From: Halobacillus litoralis
GTDB taxonomy: Bacteria; Bacillota; Bacilli; Bacillales; Halobacillaceae
DNA length: 64,000 nt
Assembly: GCF_009856355.1 (NCBI RefSeq)
Contig: NZ_WMEW01000001.1
Span: forward strand, 1 to 64,000
Direction: 5' to 3'
Shown here: one piece after another, positions 15,561-24,051 of the stretch
Layout: each line of letters begins with the position of its first letter
Position numbering within the stretch: position 1 is the stretch's first letter
Translations under genes and position numbers: made by a program
The notes under the pieces: generated by a model
Seen by the model: the letters and a program-made list of their open reading frames with translations, nothing else
The model's database searches: none
Told to the model about the DNA's origin: nothing

Positions 15561-16430
15561 TTAATCCAGAGAGTTATCAATATCGTACTCTTCCATTTTT
15601 TCCTGCATCCAGAGGTTGTATTCTTCGCTGACTTTGGATTGATATAACGTTTCTCCTATTTCTTCTTCCACTTCTTCATAAACTGCTTCCTGCGCTTCGG
15701 TATGGTCGGTCACTTCAATGATGTGATAGCCATAATCCGTCTCAACGATATCACTGACTTCTCCAACTTCCATGGAAAATGCAGCTTCCTCAAAGGCTTC
15801 AACCATCTCACCTTCACTGAACGCTCCCAGGTCTCCTCCAGAGGCCACCGTTGTATCATCGATGGAGTATTCCGTTACAAGATCCTCGAACGCCTCTCCA
15901 TCCTCCAGTTTCGTCAGCACTTCCTCCGCTTCCTCTTCCGTCTCGGTCAGAATATGGCGGGCACTTACCTGCTCCGGTTGATCATAGCTTTCCTTGTTTT
16001 CTTCAAAATACGTTTCCTTTTCTTCATCAGTGACTGAAATCCTTTCAGCCAGCAGCTGATCAACAGCTAAGTAATCTTCAATATCCTTCTCTACGTCCGC
16101 GATCGTCATTCCACTTGCTTCAAGGGTGGACTGGAAGGCTTCCTCACCACCGTACTGATCATAGTACACAGCCAGTTCTTCATCCACGGCATCCTGACTT
16201 ACTGTAATATCGTTTTCTTCTTTTTCCAATTCAACGATTTTATTTGTAATCAGGGTATCCAGCGTTTCCTGGCCGTACTGCTCCACCAGCGTATCGTACA
16301 ATTCCTCCTTTTCAATGTCTTCCCCATTCACAGAAGCTACACTTTCCTTCGGATCCATACTGAGGCTCAAAATTATCAGGAGGACAGCGGAAACCGCAAC
16401 CACTCCTCCAAGCAGTATTTTTTTATTCAT
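15561..16430 (-). CDS. PrsA-like peptidyl-prolyl isomerase (parvulin)
   Basis: A 289-residue extracytoplasmic foldase. An N-terminal hydrophobic anchor (residues 4-24) lacks a lipobox cysteine, unlike B. subtilis PrsA. It is followed by a SurA/PrsA-type N-domain (ASVNGEDIEKEELYDTLVEQ) and a parvulin domain (VSARHILTETEEEAEEV to DYGYHIIEVTD). The protein is extremely rich in Glu and Asp, as in halophile secreted proteins. It starts 18 bases after htrA, so foldase and quality-control protease share an operon and probably work together on exported proteins. Confidence 0.88.
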   Translation of the reverse strand: MNKKILLGGVVAVSAVLLIILSLSMDPKESVASVNGEDIEKEELYDTLVEQYGQETLDTLITNKIVELEKEENDITVSQDAVDEELAVYYDQYGGEEAFQSTLEASGMTIADVEKDIEDYLAVDQLLAERISVTDEEKETYFEENKESYDQPEQVSARHILTETEEEAEEVLTKLEDGEAFEDLVTEYSIDDTTVASGGDLGAFSEGEMVEAFEEAAFSMEVGEVSDIVETDYGYHIIEVTDHTEAQEAVYEEVEEEIGETLYQSKVSEEYNLWMQEKMEEYDIDNSLD

Positions 16431-16448
16431 CTCTTCAAATCTCCCATT

Positions 16449-17603
16449 CTACTCATTGACTTGTTCCGTAAGCGTCACGTTCACCGTCTGCGCATTTCCA
16501 CTGCGGTAAAATTCCACCGTTACGGTATCACCGGCATTCGTTTCGGTATATAAATATTTTCGGAGGTCTGTACTGTCTGAAATCGCCACTCCATCTATGG
16601 AAGTGATCACATCTTCAACTTGCAGGCCGGCTCCAGCCGCTGCTGACGTTTCATCTACAGAGGCGACAATGACTCCCTCTTCGGTTTCCTCCGGCAGTGA
16701 CATCCGGTACTGGGCAGGTGCTTCATTGACGCCGACGACACCCACACCGAGGTAGGAGCGGTCGATCTGGCCATCGTCACTCATATCTGCAATCAGCGTT
16801 TCCACATCATTACTCGGAATCGCAAAACCAAGCCCTTCTGCATCTTCATCGGCCATTTTCAGACTGTTGATTCCAATCAACTCACCTGCCCCATTGATTA
16901 ACGCCCCACCGCTGTTCCCAGGGCTGATCGCTGCGTCCGTCTGGATAACATCAAGGTCCCATTCCCCAGCTGACGTCGTTACAGAAATTGTCCGGTCGAC
17001 AGCACTGACAATCCCTTGAGTGACCGTGCGGGATAAATCCAGGCCGAGCGGATTCCCGATTGCAAGAACCTCCTCGCCTGCCCGGATGGAATCAGAATCC
17101 CCGAACGCCAGCGGCTCCACACCATAGCTTCCTTCAATTTTCAGTACCGCAATATCCGTAAGCGCATCGGCGCCGATCACTTCAGCAGAGGCTGTCTCTC
17201 CATCAAAAAGCGAGATGTCCACTTCTGAGGCCCCTTCAATGACGTGATTATTTGTCACAATATAAGCGGCGTTTTCCTCTACCTTATAAATAACACCCGA
17301 ACCTGTACCCGCCTCCGTCATTTCCTCTGCAGAAGTAAACGGGGACTGCTGATTCGTTAAGTTGACGACCCCGACAATCGCTTCCGAGGCCTGTTCAGCA
17401 ATATCTGCTGTAGACAAGGCAGACGTAGAGGATAATGGTTCAGTTTCAGCCTCTACCGTATTTTGCGAAGCACTGACAGTGTCCGACGCATTCGGAAGTT
17501 CTTCCATTTGAGAAGCGGCCCCTAAAGTAAGAGCTGCCCCCAAGATTCCTGAAGATAAAGCGATGCCGGATATTTTTAATAGTGATGTTTTCTTTTCACC
17601 CAT
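16449..17603 (-). CDS. HtrA/DegP-type membrane-anchored serine protease
   Basis: A 384-residue trypsin-like quality-control protease. A short cytoplasmic N-terminus and one membrane helix (about 9-30) are followed by an acidic Ser/Thr linker. The catalytic domain has His120 (IVTNNHVIEG), Asp150 (ALTDIAVLKI) and Ser231 (GNSGGALIN). One PDZ domain (about 285-375) follows. GAGGGAG lies before the ATG. It is the first gene of an operon with the PrsA-like foldase. B. subtilis has HtrA, HtrB and YyxA; I cannot say which is the orthologue. Confidence 0.92.
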   Translation of the reverse strand: MGEKKTSLLKISGIALSSGILGAALTLGAASQMEELPNASDTVSASQNTVEAETEPLSSTSALSTADIAEQASEAIVGVVNLTNQQSPFTSAEEMTEAGTGSGVIYKVEENAAYIVTNNHVIEGASEVDISLFDGETASAEVIGADALTDIAVLKIEGSYGVEPLAFGDSDSIRAGEEVLAIGNPLGLDLSRTVTQGIVSAVDRTISVTTSAGEWDLDVIQTDAAISPGNSGGALINGAGELIGINSLKMADEDAEGLGFAIPSNDVETLIADMSDDGQIDRSYLGVGVVGVNEAPAQYRMSLPEETEEGVIVASVDETSAAAGAGLQVEDVITSIDGVAISDSTDLRKYLYTETNAGDTVTVEFYRSGNAQTVNVTLTEQVNE

Positions 17604-17687
17604 TCCGCTCCCTCATTTCCTTTGATCTGATTACACTATAAATCCGGAATGTGTCAGGGAGATGTCAGCGCGTAAATAAACAGACAT

Positions 17688-17731
17688 AAAAAAACAACCG
17701 TTACCCGCGAAAGAAGTAAAGGCTGTTTTTA
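17688..17731 (-). terminator. Terminator of the small membrane-protein gene
   Basis: An imperfect hairpin (AAACAGCCTTTAC / GTAACGGTTGTTT) followed by a run of T on the minus strand. Confidence 0.6.
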
Positions 17732-17744
17732 AGTTCGAATAACA

Positions 17745-17942
17745 TCAACCGTTGAAAATACTCACACATACAGGGAGGACGAAGGCTGAAGCAAAGCAAA
17801 TGACAGCTGCTGATTTTGATTGTTCAGCTGCACGTCTGTCCCCGTCGTGGAGGCTTTCGATAAATGTTAGAGTCAAGTAAAAACAGAGACAGAGAAACAC
17901 TATCGAAAGAAGGATCGTCCATTTTGGTATATCTATATTCAT
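17745..17942 (-). CDS. Hypothetical small membrane protein
   Basis: A 65-residue protein with two hydrophobic helices (about 8-27 and 44-62) joined by a charged loop (ESLHDGDRRAAEQSKS). Start ATG 17942 has AAAGGG about 10 bases upstream; the frame extends further but with no site. It lies 37 bases after another small membrane gene on the same strand and may be co-transcribed with it. No family is recognised. Confidence 0.6.
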   Translation of the reverse strand: MNIDIPKWTILLSIVFLCLCFYLTLTFIESLHDGDRRAAEQSKSAAVICFASAFVLPVCVSIFNG

Positions 17943-17979
17943 GATTTGATTCCCTTTCTTCTTAACTTTGAGACTATTA

Positions 17980-18273
17980 TTAGATAGCTCTGAACACTTT
18001 CTTCTTCCTTCCACATCTCCGGCACTGATACACTGTCCTGGACTTTATTTCATCATCCCAGCCGATTTTCTCATACTTGTGCAAGCCTACCCTGCACAAA
18101 AGACTCGCTTCTTCTTTCGCTGCAACCGCAGAAAAAGCCAGGAACCCCGCCCCTGTAATGCAAAAGAAATAAGGGGTGTAAAGGAGATGTATGCCTGATT
18201 GAAGCCTTAGAATGAACAGCACTACTCCGACAAAAAGAATGATGGAACCTAATGTATGTAATGATTGCTTCAT
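17980..18273 (-). CDS. Hypothetical membrane protein with C-terminal Cys-pair tail
   Basis: A 97-residue protein: two hydrophobic helices (about 7-25 and 32-52), then a cytoplasmic tail with LLCRVGLHKY and QCRRCGRKKK. The CxxC in a basic setting resembles half of a zinc ribbon of the DUF1660 kind seen in short Bacillus proteins. I chose the ATG at 18273 (GGGG about 10 bases upstream); in-frame ATGs at 18288 and 18336 are alternatives. Function unknown. Confidence 0.5.
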   Translation of the reverse strand: MKQSLHTLGSIILFVGVVLFILRLQSGIHLLYTPYFFCITGAGFLAFSAVAAKEEASLLCRVGLHKYEKIGWDDEIKSRTVYQCRRCGRKKKVFRAI

Positions 18274-18598
18274 TTCCTCATTCCCCATTTCAACTGATTT
18301 TTTTAAGTGGCTGATTATGAGTTGACCAATGAACAAGGTTTACGGAGTATTTTCATCAACGTTCCTGATCTCTTTGAACTTCTCTTCCAAAGAAACTTGG
18401 TCCACACACCTCGATAAAAACAGGCAGATCACAGAACCTGGATACCATCTCCATATTTTCATTTACATCCCTCAATTCTTCCCAACCAGCAAGGAACTCA
18501 ATGATTTCAAATCCGCTTGCTCTGCTCAACTAAGCTAAAGGAAAAGAGATCCGGAACAATTAAAACTAATACAACTCCGTCCGCTCCTGTTGATGTTT
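18274..18598. other. Intergenic stretch without recognisable features
   Basis: An AT-rich 325-bp gap between two small same-strand genes. I see no plausible gene with a ribosome site, no strong terminator and no repeat. Confidence 0.4.
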
Positions 18599-19120
18599 CT
18601 AATAAGTTAAGTGCGCACGATAACGATACGCCTTTCTGCCAGGCAGTTTTTCATAACGAACAAATGATTCATTCCCCGATATATCCATAGAAAACTGATG
18701 CCCTGTTTTTTTGATATGGGCGTGGATTTCATCAATATCTCTTCCAAACAGCTTCCCAAATACCACCCCATAGTAACCCTCATTCGTTTCTATACCTTTA
18801 TACGCAATGAATTCTGTTCCAAGCTCCAGCTTTTCCAAATGGTAGCTGCCGGTCCAACCTTCTTCAAGAAGAGCATAATCCATGTTTCCATTCAACATAA
18901 ACGTAGCGATCGACTTATTACTGTCACCAAGCTTGGTTATTTTCACCTGCTCCGGAGTTCCACTCGAATGATAATGTTCCTTCTCTTTCCATTTGTCTGA
19001 CAAAACTTTTTGAACGTCTTCCTCACTATTTCCTATATTGTACTTCGCAACAGTTCCCATATAAAATACCGCCCCTGCTGAAATCAGGACGATAGAAAGT
19101 TTTTTTAATACTTTTATCAT
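18599..19120 (-). CDS. Hypothetical membrane-anchored protein
   Basis: A 173-residue protein with one N-terminal hydrophobic segment (about 5-25, signal anchor) and a mixed extracellular domain. It contains SEEDVQKVLSDKWKEKEHYH near the start and GYYGVVFGKLFG in the middle. Start ATG 19120 follows AGAGGTG. It lies about 100 bases downstream of the ABC-F gene on the same strand, so some readthrough is possible, but no link in function is evident and no family is recognised. Confidence 0.6.
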   Translation of the reverse strand: MIKVLKKLSIVLISAGAVFYMGTVAKYNIGNSEEDVQKVLSDKWKEKEHYHSSGTPEQVKITKLGDSNKSIATFMLNGNMDYALLEEGWTGSYHLEKLELGTEFIAYKGIETNEGYYGVVFGKLFGRDIDEIHAHIKKTGHQFSMDISGNESFVRYEKLPGRKAYRYRAHLTY

Positions 19121-19221
19121 GGTAACACCTCTGAAATCTCTAAAACTCAATGATTTGGCGGTTACTTTGATAGAGTAACCGCCTGACTGATCGACAATGG
19201 AATTCCGGCTGTTGAGCACAG

Positions 19222-20700
19222 CTATAAAGAGATGGTTTTTGTCGCCACTCTCTCCTTGAATGCTTGATCATGTTCAACAAAAAGCATGGTAGGTCGAAAC
19301 CTTTCAATAAGCTCCTCAATCTGCATACGGGAATACAGATCAATAAAATTCAAGGGCTCGTCCCAGATGTAAACATGAGCTCTTTCACACAAACTTTTGG
19401 CTACGAGCAGTTTCTTCTTCTGGCCTTCCGAATAAGTGGATAGATCTTTGTCAAATTGTACCCGTTCAAAATCCATCTTACGTAAAATGGCCTTAAATAA
19501 TGGCTCGTGGATATTGTTTTCTTCTATAAACCCGGATAAACTCCCCTTTAAATCAGAAGCATCCTGCTTCACATAGGAGATGACCAGTCCTGCATTTGAT
19601 GTGATCGTTCCCGAGTGCTGAATGGACTCTCCTAAGATCAGCTTCAAAATACTGCTTTTCCCTGTACCATTTTTACCATCGAACACGACTCGGTCCCCCT
19701 GCTCAACAGTAAAACTAACCGGTTGATGGACTTTGACATCGTTATACATCACAGTTAGCTCTTCAACCTGAAGAAGTTCCTTCGACTTAAATTCCAATGG
19801 CTCTAATTTTAATGACTCGCTGGACTCCACATTTTTCAGCAGCGTTTCCTTCTCTTCCAAAGCTTTTCGCTGCCTTGCTTCTATGTTTTTTGAACGCTTC
19901 ATCATTTTTGCTGCTTTATGTCCGACATATCCTTTGTCGATTTTAGAACCAGAGTTGGTCGTGCCATTTTTGGAGGCTTCCTTTTTATGAGACCAGCCGG
20001 CTGAGCGCTTTGATGATTTCTTCAGCCTGGTTATATCCTTCTTAAGCCGTTCATTGACCGCGTCCTCCAGTTCCTGCTGACGGTCAAAGTTCAGCTTCCA
20101 TGAAGAGTAATTTCCGGTCTGAACCTCGATATCCGTTTTGTTGATCGATAAGATGTGATCCACACATCCATCGACAAAGTTTCTATCATGGGAAATTAAA
20201 ATAAACCCCTTTTTCTTATTTAGATATTGAGCAACGATTTTTCTTCCCTCGATATCCAGGTGGTTGGTCGGCTCATCAATTAATAAAAACCGGTCTTCAT
20301 TCAGGAAAAGAGCTGCAAGCAGCACCTTCGTCTGCTCACCATTGGATAATGTATCAAACGGCCGGTACATAACCTCTGACTCCACATTCAACAGCGAGAT
20401 TTCCCGAAAGAACTCCCAGTCTTCTGCCTGTGGGCATAGATCTTCCAGCACTTCATGTGTGGCTTTCCTTTTATCAGGAACCGGAGTAGGAAAGTAATTA
20501 AATTCCACAGAAGAAATGATTTGACCGGTATACTCATACTGTCCTAACAGGAGGTTCATGAATGTTGTTTTCCCTCGTCCGTTCCGACCAATAAACCCCA
20601 GTTTCCAATCCGTATCGATTTGAAAACTTACATTTTCAAAAATATTGTCAAAGCTGCTTGGGTAGGAAAACGTCAGGTTCTGCACTTGAATCATCGACAT
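19222..20700 (-). CDS. ABC-F protein, Lsa/Vga-type ribosome protection
   Basis: A 492-residue soluble twin-ATPase with no membrane domain. Site 1 has Walker A GRNGRGKTT (about 38-46), signature LSNGEQTK and LIDEPTNHLD; site 2 has GKNGTGKSS, YSEGQKKK and WDEPLNFID. The long basic linker (about 190-300, KKSSKRSAGWSHKKEASK) is the arm that reaches into the ribosomal exit site in antibiotic-resistance ABC-F proteins. Its N-terminus is close to Lsa-type lincosamide/streptogramin A/pleuromutilin protection proteins as I recall them. A terminator/antiterminator leader upstream strengthens the resistance call. The drug range cannot be read from sequence. Confidence 0.85.
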   Translation of the reverse strand: MSMIQVQNLTFSYPSSFDNIFENVSFQIDTDWKLGFIGRNGRGKTTFMNLLLGQYEYTGQIISSVEFNYFPTPVPDKRKATHEVLEDLCPQAEDWEFFREISLLNVESEVMYRPFDTLSNGEQTKVLLAALFLNEDRFLLIDEPTNHLDIEGRKIVAQYLNKKKGFILISHDRNFVDGCVDHILSINKTDIEVQTGNYSSWKLNFDRQQELEDAVNERLKKDITRLKKSSKRSAGWSHKKEASKNGTTNSGSKIDKGYVGHKAAKMMKRSKNIEARQRKALEEKETLLKNVESSESLKLEPLEFKSKELLQVEELTVMYNDVKVHQPVSFTVEQGDRVVFDGKNGTGKSSILKLILGESIQHSGTITSNAGLVISYVKQDASDLKGSLSGFIEENNIHEPLFKAILRKMDFERVQFDKDLSTYSEGQKKKLLVAKSLCERAHVYIWDEPLNFIDLYSRMQIEELIERFRPTMLFVEHDQAFKERVATKTISL

Positions 20701-20791
20701 CTTTATTCCTCCTCTACATATTCAAACACACATCTACTTCCGTACAGGCGACTGAAATAGATGATGAAAGGTAACCAACTATGAGAGGAAT

Positions 20792-20823
20792 AAAAAATCC
20801 TCCCAATAATCATTGGAAGGATT
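20792..20823 (-). terminator. Attenuator in the ABC-F leader
   Basis: A 12-bp stem (AATCCTTCCAAT / ATTGGGAGGATT) followed by TTTTTT on the minus strand, 90 bases before the ABC-F start codon. Confidence 0.85.
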
Positions 20824-20915
20824 AGTCAACGTACATCATGATAAACCAACAATATGCCAATAGAAACCAGCATATGGAGGCTACGGCTGATTTTTATAAA
20901 TGAATAGACTAATCC
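20819..20915 (-). promoter_or_regulatory. Antiterminator pairing in the ABC-F leader
   Basis: On the minus strand GGATTAGTC (20907-20915) is perfectly complementary to GACTAATCC (20819-20827), which overlaps the first arm of the attenuator. The two structures exclude each other, as expected for drug-responsive attenuation. Confidence 0.7.
20826..20873 (-). CDS. Candidate 15-residue leader peptide of the ABC-F gene
   Basis: A 15-codon frame (MLVSIGILLVYHDV...) whose stop TGA overlaps the antiterminator arm (20819-20827). A ribosome stalled here by an antibiotic could change the folding. There is no clear ribosome site, so this is tentative. Two other tiny frames lie further upstream in the leader: a 4-codon frame after AAAGGA near 20980 and an 8-codon frame near 20940. 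Confidence 0.35.
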   Translation of the reverse strand: MLVSIGILLVYHDVR

Positions 20916-21003
20916 TATATTTTAGTGGTATTCGAAAGCATACACTTTAATAAAATATAGATTAGTTAATCATTTGGCATCATCAGTCCTTTCCGTTTTT
21001 TTC

Positions 21004-21032
21004 ATCGTACCACTTCTTTTTCCGAAACACAA
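21004..21032 (-). promoter_or_regulatory. Candidate sigma-A promoter of the ABC-F gene
   Basis: TTGTGT (21027-21032), 17-bp spacer, TACGAT (21004-21009), just after the end of minJ. It would give a leader of about 300 bases. Confidence 0.55.
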
Positions 21033-21065
21033 TCACTCACAAACATGATAGGCGGTTCTATTCTA

Positions 21066-22253
21066 TTAAAAGAACCCAACCGAACTCTCATGGGTCGGCG
21101 GTTCCACGAATACAAGACCGAGCTCGTAATGCTCGCCTTCATACATCGCCCGCTGCACATAGCGGTTTTCGCCCCATTCGTCACGTACTTCAATTTTTGT
21201 AAATGCGCCTGTATTTTGGAGGGCTTCATAAAATTGATTTTCGGTGCGGACCGGGATGCTGTTCACGCGTTCAATAAGCTCCCCGGGGATCAGTCCCATC
21301 TGATCAGCCGGGCTGTTCGGAATAACACCGAGGATACGCACCCCTTTTGGCGTCGATGTGAAGAACGGTGTCTTATTCTCCCTTGTCCGGTGGCGGAGGT
21401 AAACCCATTCCCGTCCAATCAAGGCAAGGGCAAATACGGCAATGGATAGAGCTTCCACGAAGAAACTCCCCACAGAAAGAGCGGTAAGAACGAGAGCGAG
21501 CAGGAATGTATGACGTCCGATCGTTTTGGATGCCATCTCAGGCGACTGCCCGCGTACAAGCCATTCGGCTCCAAGAACAAAAGGAACGAGAATGATTCCA
21601 TAGGTGTCCCCATTGACGGTAATGACCGGCCACCAGGAGGCAAACGGTTCAATCAGGCCTCCGGGAATAAGAGAGAAGAAAGGAACCATCGTCATTCGTT
21701 TGCCCTTGTGCTGCCCGATCCACAGCCCCCTCCGTCCTTTAGTCCGCTCAGGAAAGGTATGAGAAGGCGACGTTTTCAACAGCATGAAGCCTTCTCTGAT
21801 CAGCAGCAGGCTCAACAGCAGCGCCACCATCGGCAGAGAAGTTTCGAACAAAGTCTCCATCCAAGGGTGGGATTTCCAATTTTCCGGAAGATAAGGGAGG
21901 AGTAAAAGAGCAAGTCCCGATAATCCTAACGTATAGGATGGAGAATACCAGGAAAGCTTTCCTGTAAGACTTACAAGCAGCAGAATCGCTGCTGCGAGAA
22001 AAAGAAACGGGTAGGAGACGGTCAGTCCGATTCCCAGCCCGATCATACTGATGATGAGTCCTGTGAGAAGCGAAACGCTCCACGTTCCTTTCCATTCAGA
22101 AAAACGATCGAATACCCGCGTTCCGAACATACGCCTCTCTTTTTTGATTCGATTTGCAGATACCATCACACTCATGATGAGAGCAATGTATAGAAAAGGC
22201 AGCAAAAAAAGTCTGCCCGTCCCTTGAAGAATTTCCATAAACCAAGCGCCCAA
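21066..22253 (-). CDS. minJ: MinJ-type cell-division topology protein
   Basis: A polytopic membrane protein of about 395 residues with a C-terminal cytoplasmic PDZ domain (LGVIPNSPADQMGLIPGELI). Several helices (about 10-270) precede it. In B. subtilis MinJ bridges DivIVA and MinD and lies next to ctpB, as here. AAAGGAG lies 7 bases before a TTG at 22253; a GTG at 22256 is also possible, and the ATG at 22259 is too near the site. Position downstream of ctpB supports the call. Confidence 0.85.
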   Translation of the reverse strand: MGAWFMEILQGTGRLFLLPFLYIALIMSVMVSANRIKKERRMFGTRVFDRFSEWKGTWSVSLLTGLIISMIGLGIGLTVSYPFLFLAAAILLLVSLTGKLSWYSPSYTLGLSGLALLLLPYLPENWKSHPWMETLFETSLPMVALLLSLLLIREGFMLLKTSPSHTFPERTKGRRGLWIGQHKGKRMTMVPFFSLIPGGLIEPFASWWPVITVNGDTYGIILVPFVLGAEWLVRGQSPEMASKTIGRHTFLLALVLTALSVGSFFVEALSIAVFALALIGREWVYLRHRTRENKTPFFTSTPKGVRILGVIPNSPADQMGLIPGELIERVNSIPVRTENQFYEALQNTGAFTKIEVRDEWGENRYVQRAMYEGEHYELGLVFVEPPTHESSVGFF

Positions 22254-22356
22254 CACCATTCTCCTTTCCAACTCTTCACCAACATGTCTGATCGTACGAA
22301 AAAATCCGCAGTCTTCGACTACGGATATATTTCGTCATGAATCGGCAGAATCCTGC

Positions 22357-23853
22357 TTATTCAAACAAGACCTCCACCGCTTTGTCCATCTGCTTATCGT
22401 TGGCTTCGTCTCTGACTTGTTCGATAATCGCTTCTTCCAGCTTGCCGCCTGTCTTTTCATCCACTTCTCCAGTGGCTTCAAGATCAGCGTCTTTCTGGAA
22501 AGCTTTCACCGCTTTTTCGGTCTCTTTACTGAAGTAGCCATCCGTACGGCCGGGATCATGTCCGAGACCTTTCAGCATTTCCTGCACATTTTTCACTTTT
22601 TCATTGTTGTCGTTATACGTGAGCGTATCTTCAATATCCACAGGGTTGGTATAGAAGTACTCCGGCTGCTTCACTTCAACTGTCGGCTCTATGCCTTTTT
22701 CGTGAATCCAGTTGCCTTCAGGCGTGAGCCATTTGAACAGCGTCAGCTTGATTGTGCTGCCATCCCCCATAGGAATGGCCTGCTGGACGGTCCCTTTTCC
22801 GAAACTCTTCGTTCCGACAAGATCATACCCGCCGGCTTCATTCATCGTCGCAGCTAGGATTTCAGAGGCTGACGCACTGCCTTCGTCCATCAAGACCGTA
22901 ACCGGATAATCTTTTTTCTCGGTGATCTCAGAATAATATTCCGTTTTCTCACCGCTGCGGTCTTCCACCTGCACAATCGGCTTGTCCTTCGGAATAAATT
23001 CCTTCAGGATTTCCTGGACGTCGGTGAACAATCCACCCGGGTTTCCGCGGACATCAATTACGAGTCCCTCCATACCGTCTTTTTCAAGTTTTTCAAGAGC
23101 GGTATGAAATTCGTCGGATGTTTTTTCCGAGAAGGATGTAATTTCGATTACGCCCGCTTTTTTACCGTCGACCGTTTTCATATCCGAATAAACAGTTTCA
23201 AGCGGAATATCATCACGGGTGATGTCGATGCTGAGCGGTTCGCTGACACCGGGACGCTCTACTTCAAGCGTCACTTCCGTCCCTTTCTCACCGCGGATTT
23301 TCAGGACAGCTTCATACAAGTCCAGGCCTTCCACGCTTTCCCCATCGACGGTTAAAATCTGATCGTTCGGCTTCAAGCCCGCTTCTTCAGCTGGAGAACC
23401 CTTGATCGGCGCGACGATGGTCACTTTGTCGTTCACCATGCTGACTTCAGCGCCGATGCCCTGGAAGCTTGATTCAATTGTCTGGTTGAACTGTTCCATC
23501 GTCTCCTGGTCCATATAAACACTGTAAGGATCCTCCAGTGTATCCAGCATCCCCTGCACAGCGCCTTCCACGAGCGTCTGCTTGTCCACTTCCTCCAAGT
23601 AGTTCTCTTCGATGACGGAATAGGCCTGCTCCACCTTCTTCAGGTCAGCGTCGCCGCCCATATTTTCTATGACTTCTTTCTGCTGTTCCTCTGTTAAACT
23701 ACCAAAGTTCTCAGCTTCGGTATTCGCGTACTGCTCCTGCGATTGTTCGTTGGAGCCGCCCCCGAAATACTCCAGGCCGATATAAGAGCCGGCTGCCCCC
23801 AAAAGCACCGCAAGCGCTAGAAAAAGCACCACGTAACGCGGTTTTATATTCAT
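22357..23853 (-). CDS. ctpB: Carboxy-terminal processing protease CtpB (S41)
   Basis: A 498-residue secreted or membrane-anchored protease: N-terminal helix (about 6-26), PDZ domain (about 110-200), S41 core with nucleophile Ser in DEGSASASEI and catalytic Lys in TKSFGKGTVQ, and a C-terminal peptidoglycan-binding domain (VQEMLKGLGHDPGRTDGYFS). In B. subtilis CtpB cleaves SpoIVFA to trigger sigma-K. The start ATG 23853 follows AGGGTGA. minJ lies about 100 bases downstream. Confidence 0.93.
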   Translation of the reverse strand: MNIKPRYVVLFLALAVLLGAAGSYIGLEYFGGGSNEQSQEQYANTEAENFGSLTEEQQKEVIENMGGDADLKKVEQAYSVIEENYLEEVDKQTLVEGAVQGMLDTLEDPYSVYMDQETMEQFNQTIESSFQGIGAEVSMVNDKVTIVAPIKGSPAEEAGLKPNDQILTVDGESVEGLDLYEAVLKIRGEKGTEVTLEVERPGVSEPLSIDITRDDIPLETVYSDMKTVDGKKAGVIEITSFSEKTSDEFHTALEKLEKDGMEGLVIDVRGNPGGLFTDVQEILKEFIPKDKPIVQVEDRSGEKTEYYSEITEKKDYPVTVLMDEGSASASEILAATMNEAGGYDLVGTKSFGKGTVQQAIPMGDGSTIKLTLFKWLTPEGNWIHEKGIEPTVEVKQPEYFYTNPVDIEDTLTYNDNNEKVKNVQEMLKGLGHDPGRTDGYFSKETEKAVKAFQKDADLEATGEVDEKTGGKLEEAIIEQVRDEANDKQMDKAVEVLFE

Positions 23854-24009
23854 CGCATTCACCCTTCTATAATGGATTTCTTTATTGCTTCTATACTAGC
23901 AAAAAAGCTCCTGCAACGTAAATGTCATACAGTCTGATATTAACGTATGCGCGCTGCTCTCTCTGCATGTCTATTTCATGCTGCGAAATCTATCGGTCTA
24001 TCAGAATAG

Positions 24010-24048
24010 AAAAACAAGAGACTGCCCCGCTCATGAGACAGTCTCTTT
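24010..24048 (-). terminator. Terminator directly after ftsE
   Basis: AAGAGACTG / CAGTCTCTT enclosing about 14 bases, then GTTTTTC on the minus strand. It ends ftsE as a single-gene unit, with no ftsX following. Confidence 0.8.
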
Positions 24049-24051
24049 TCA

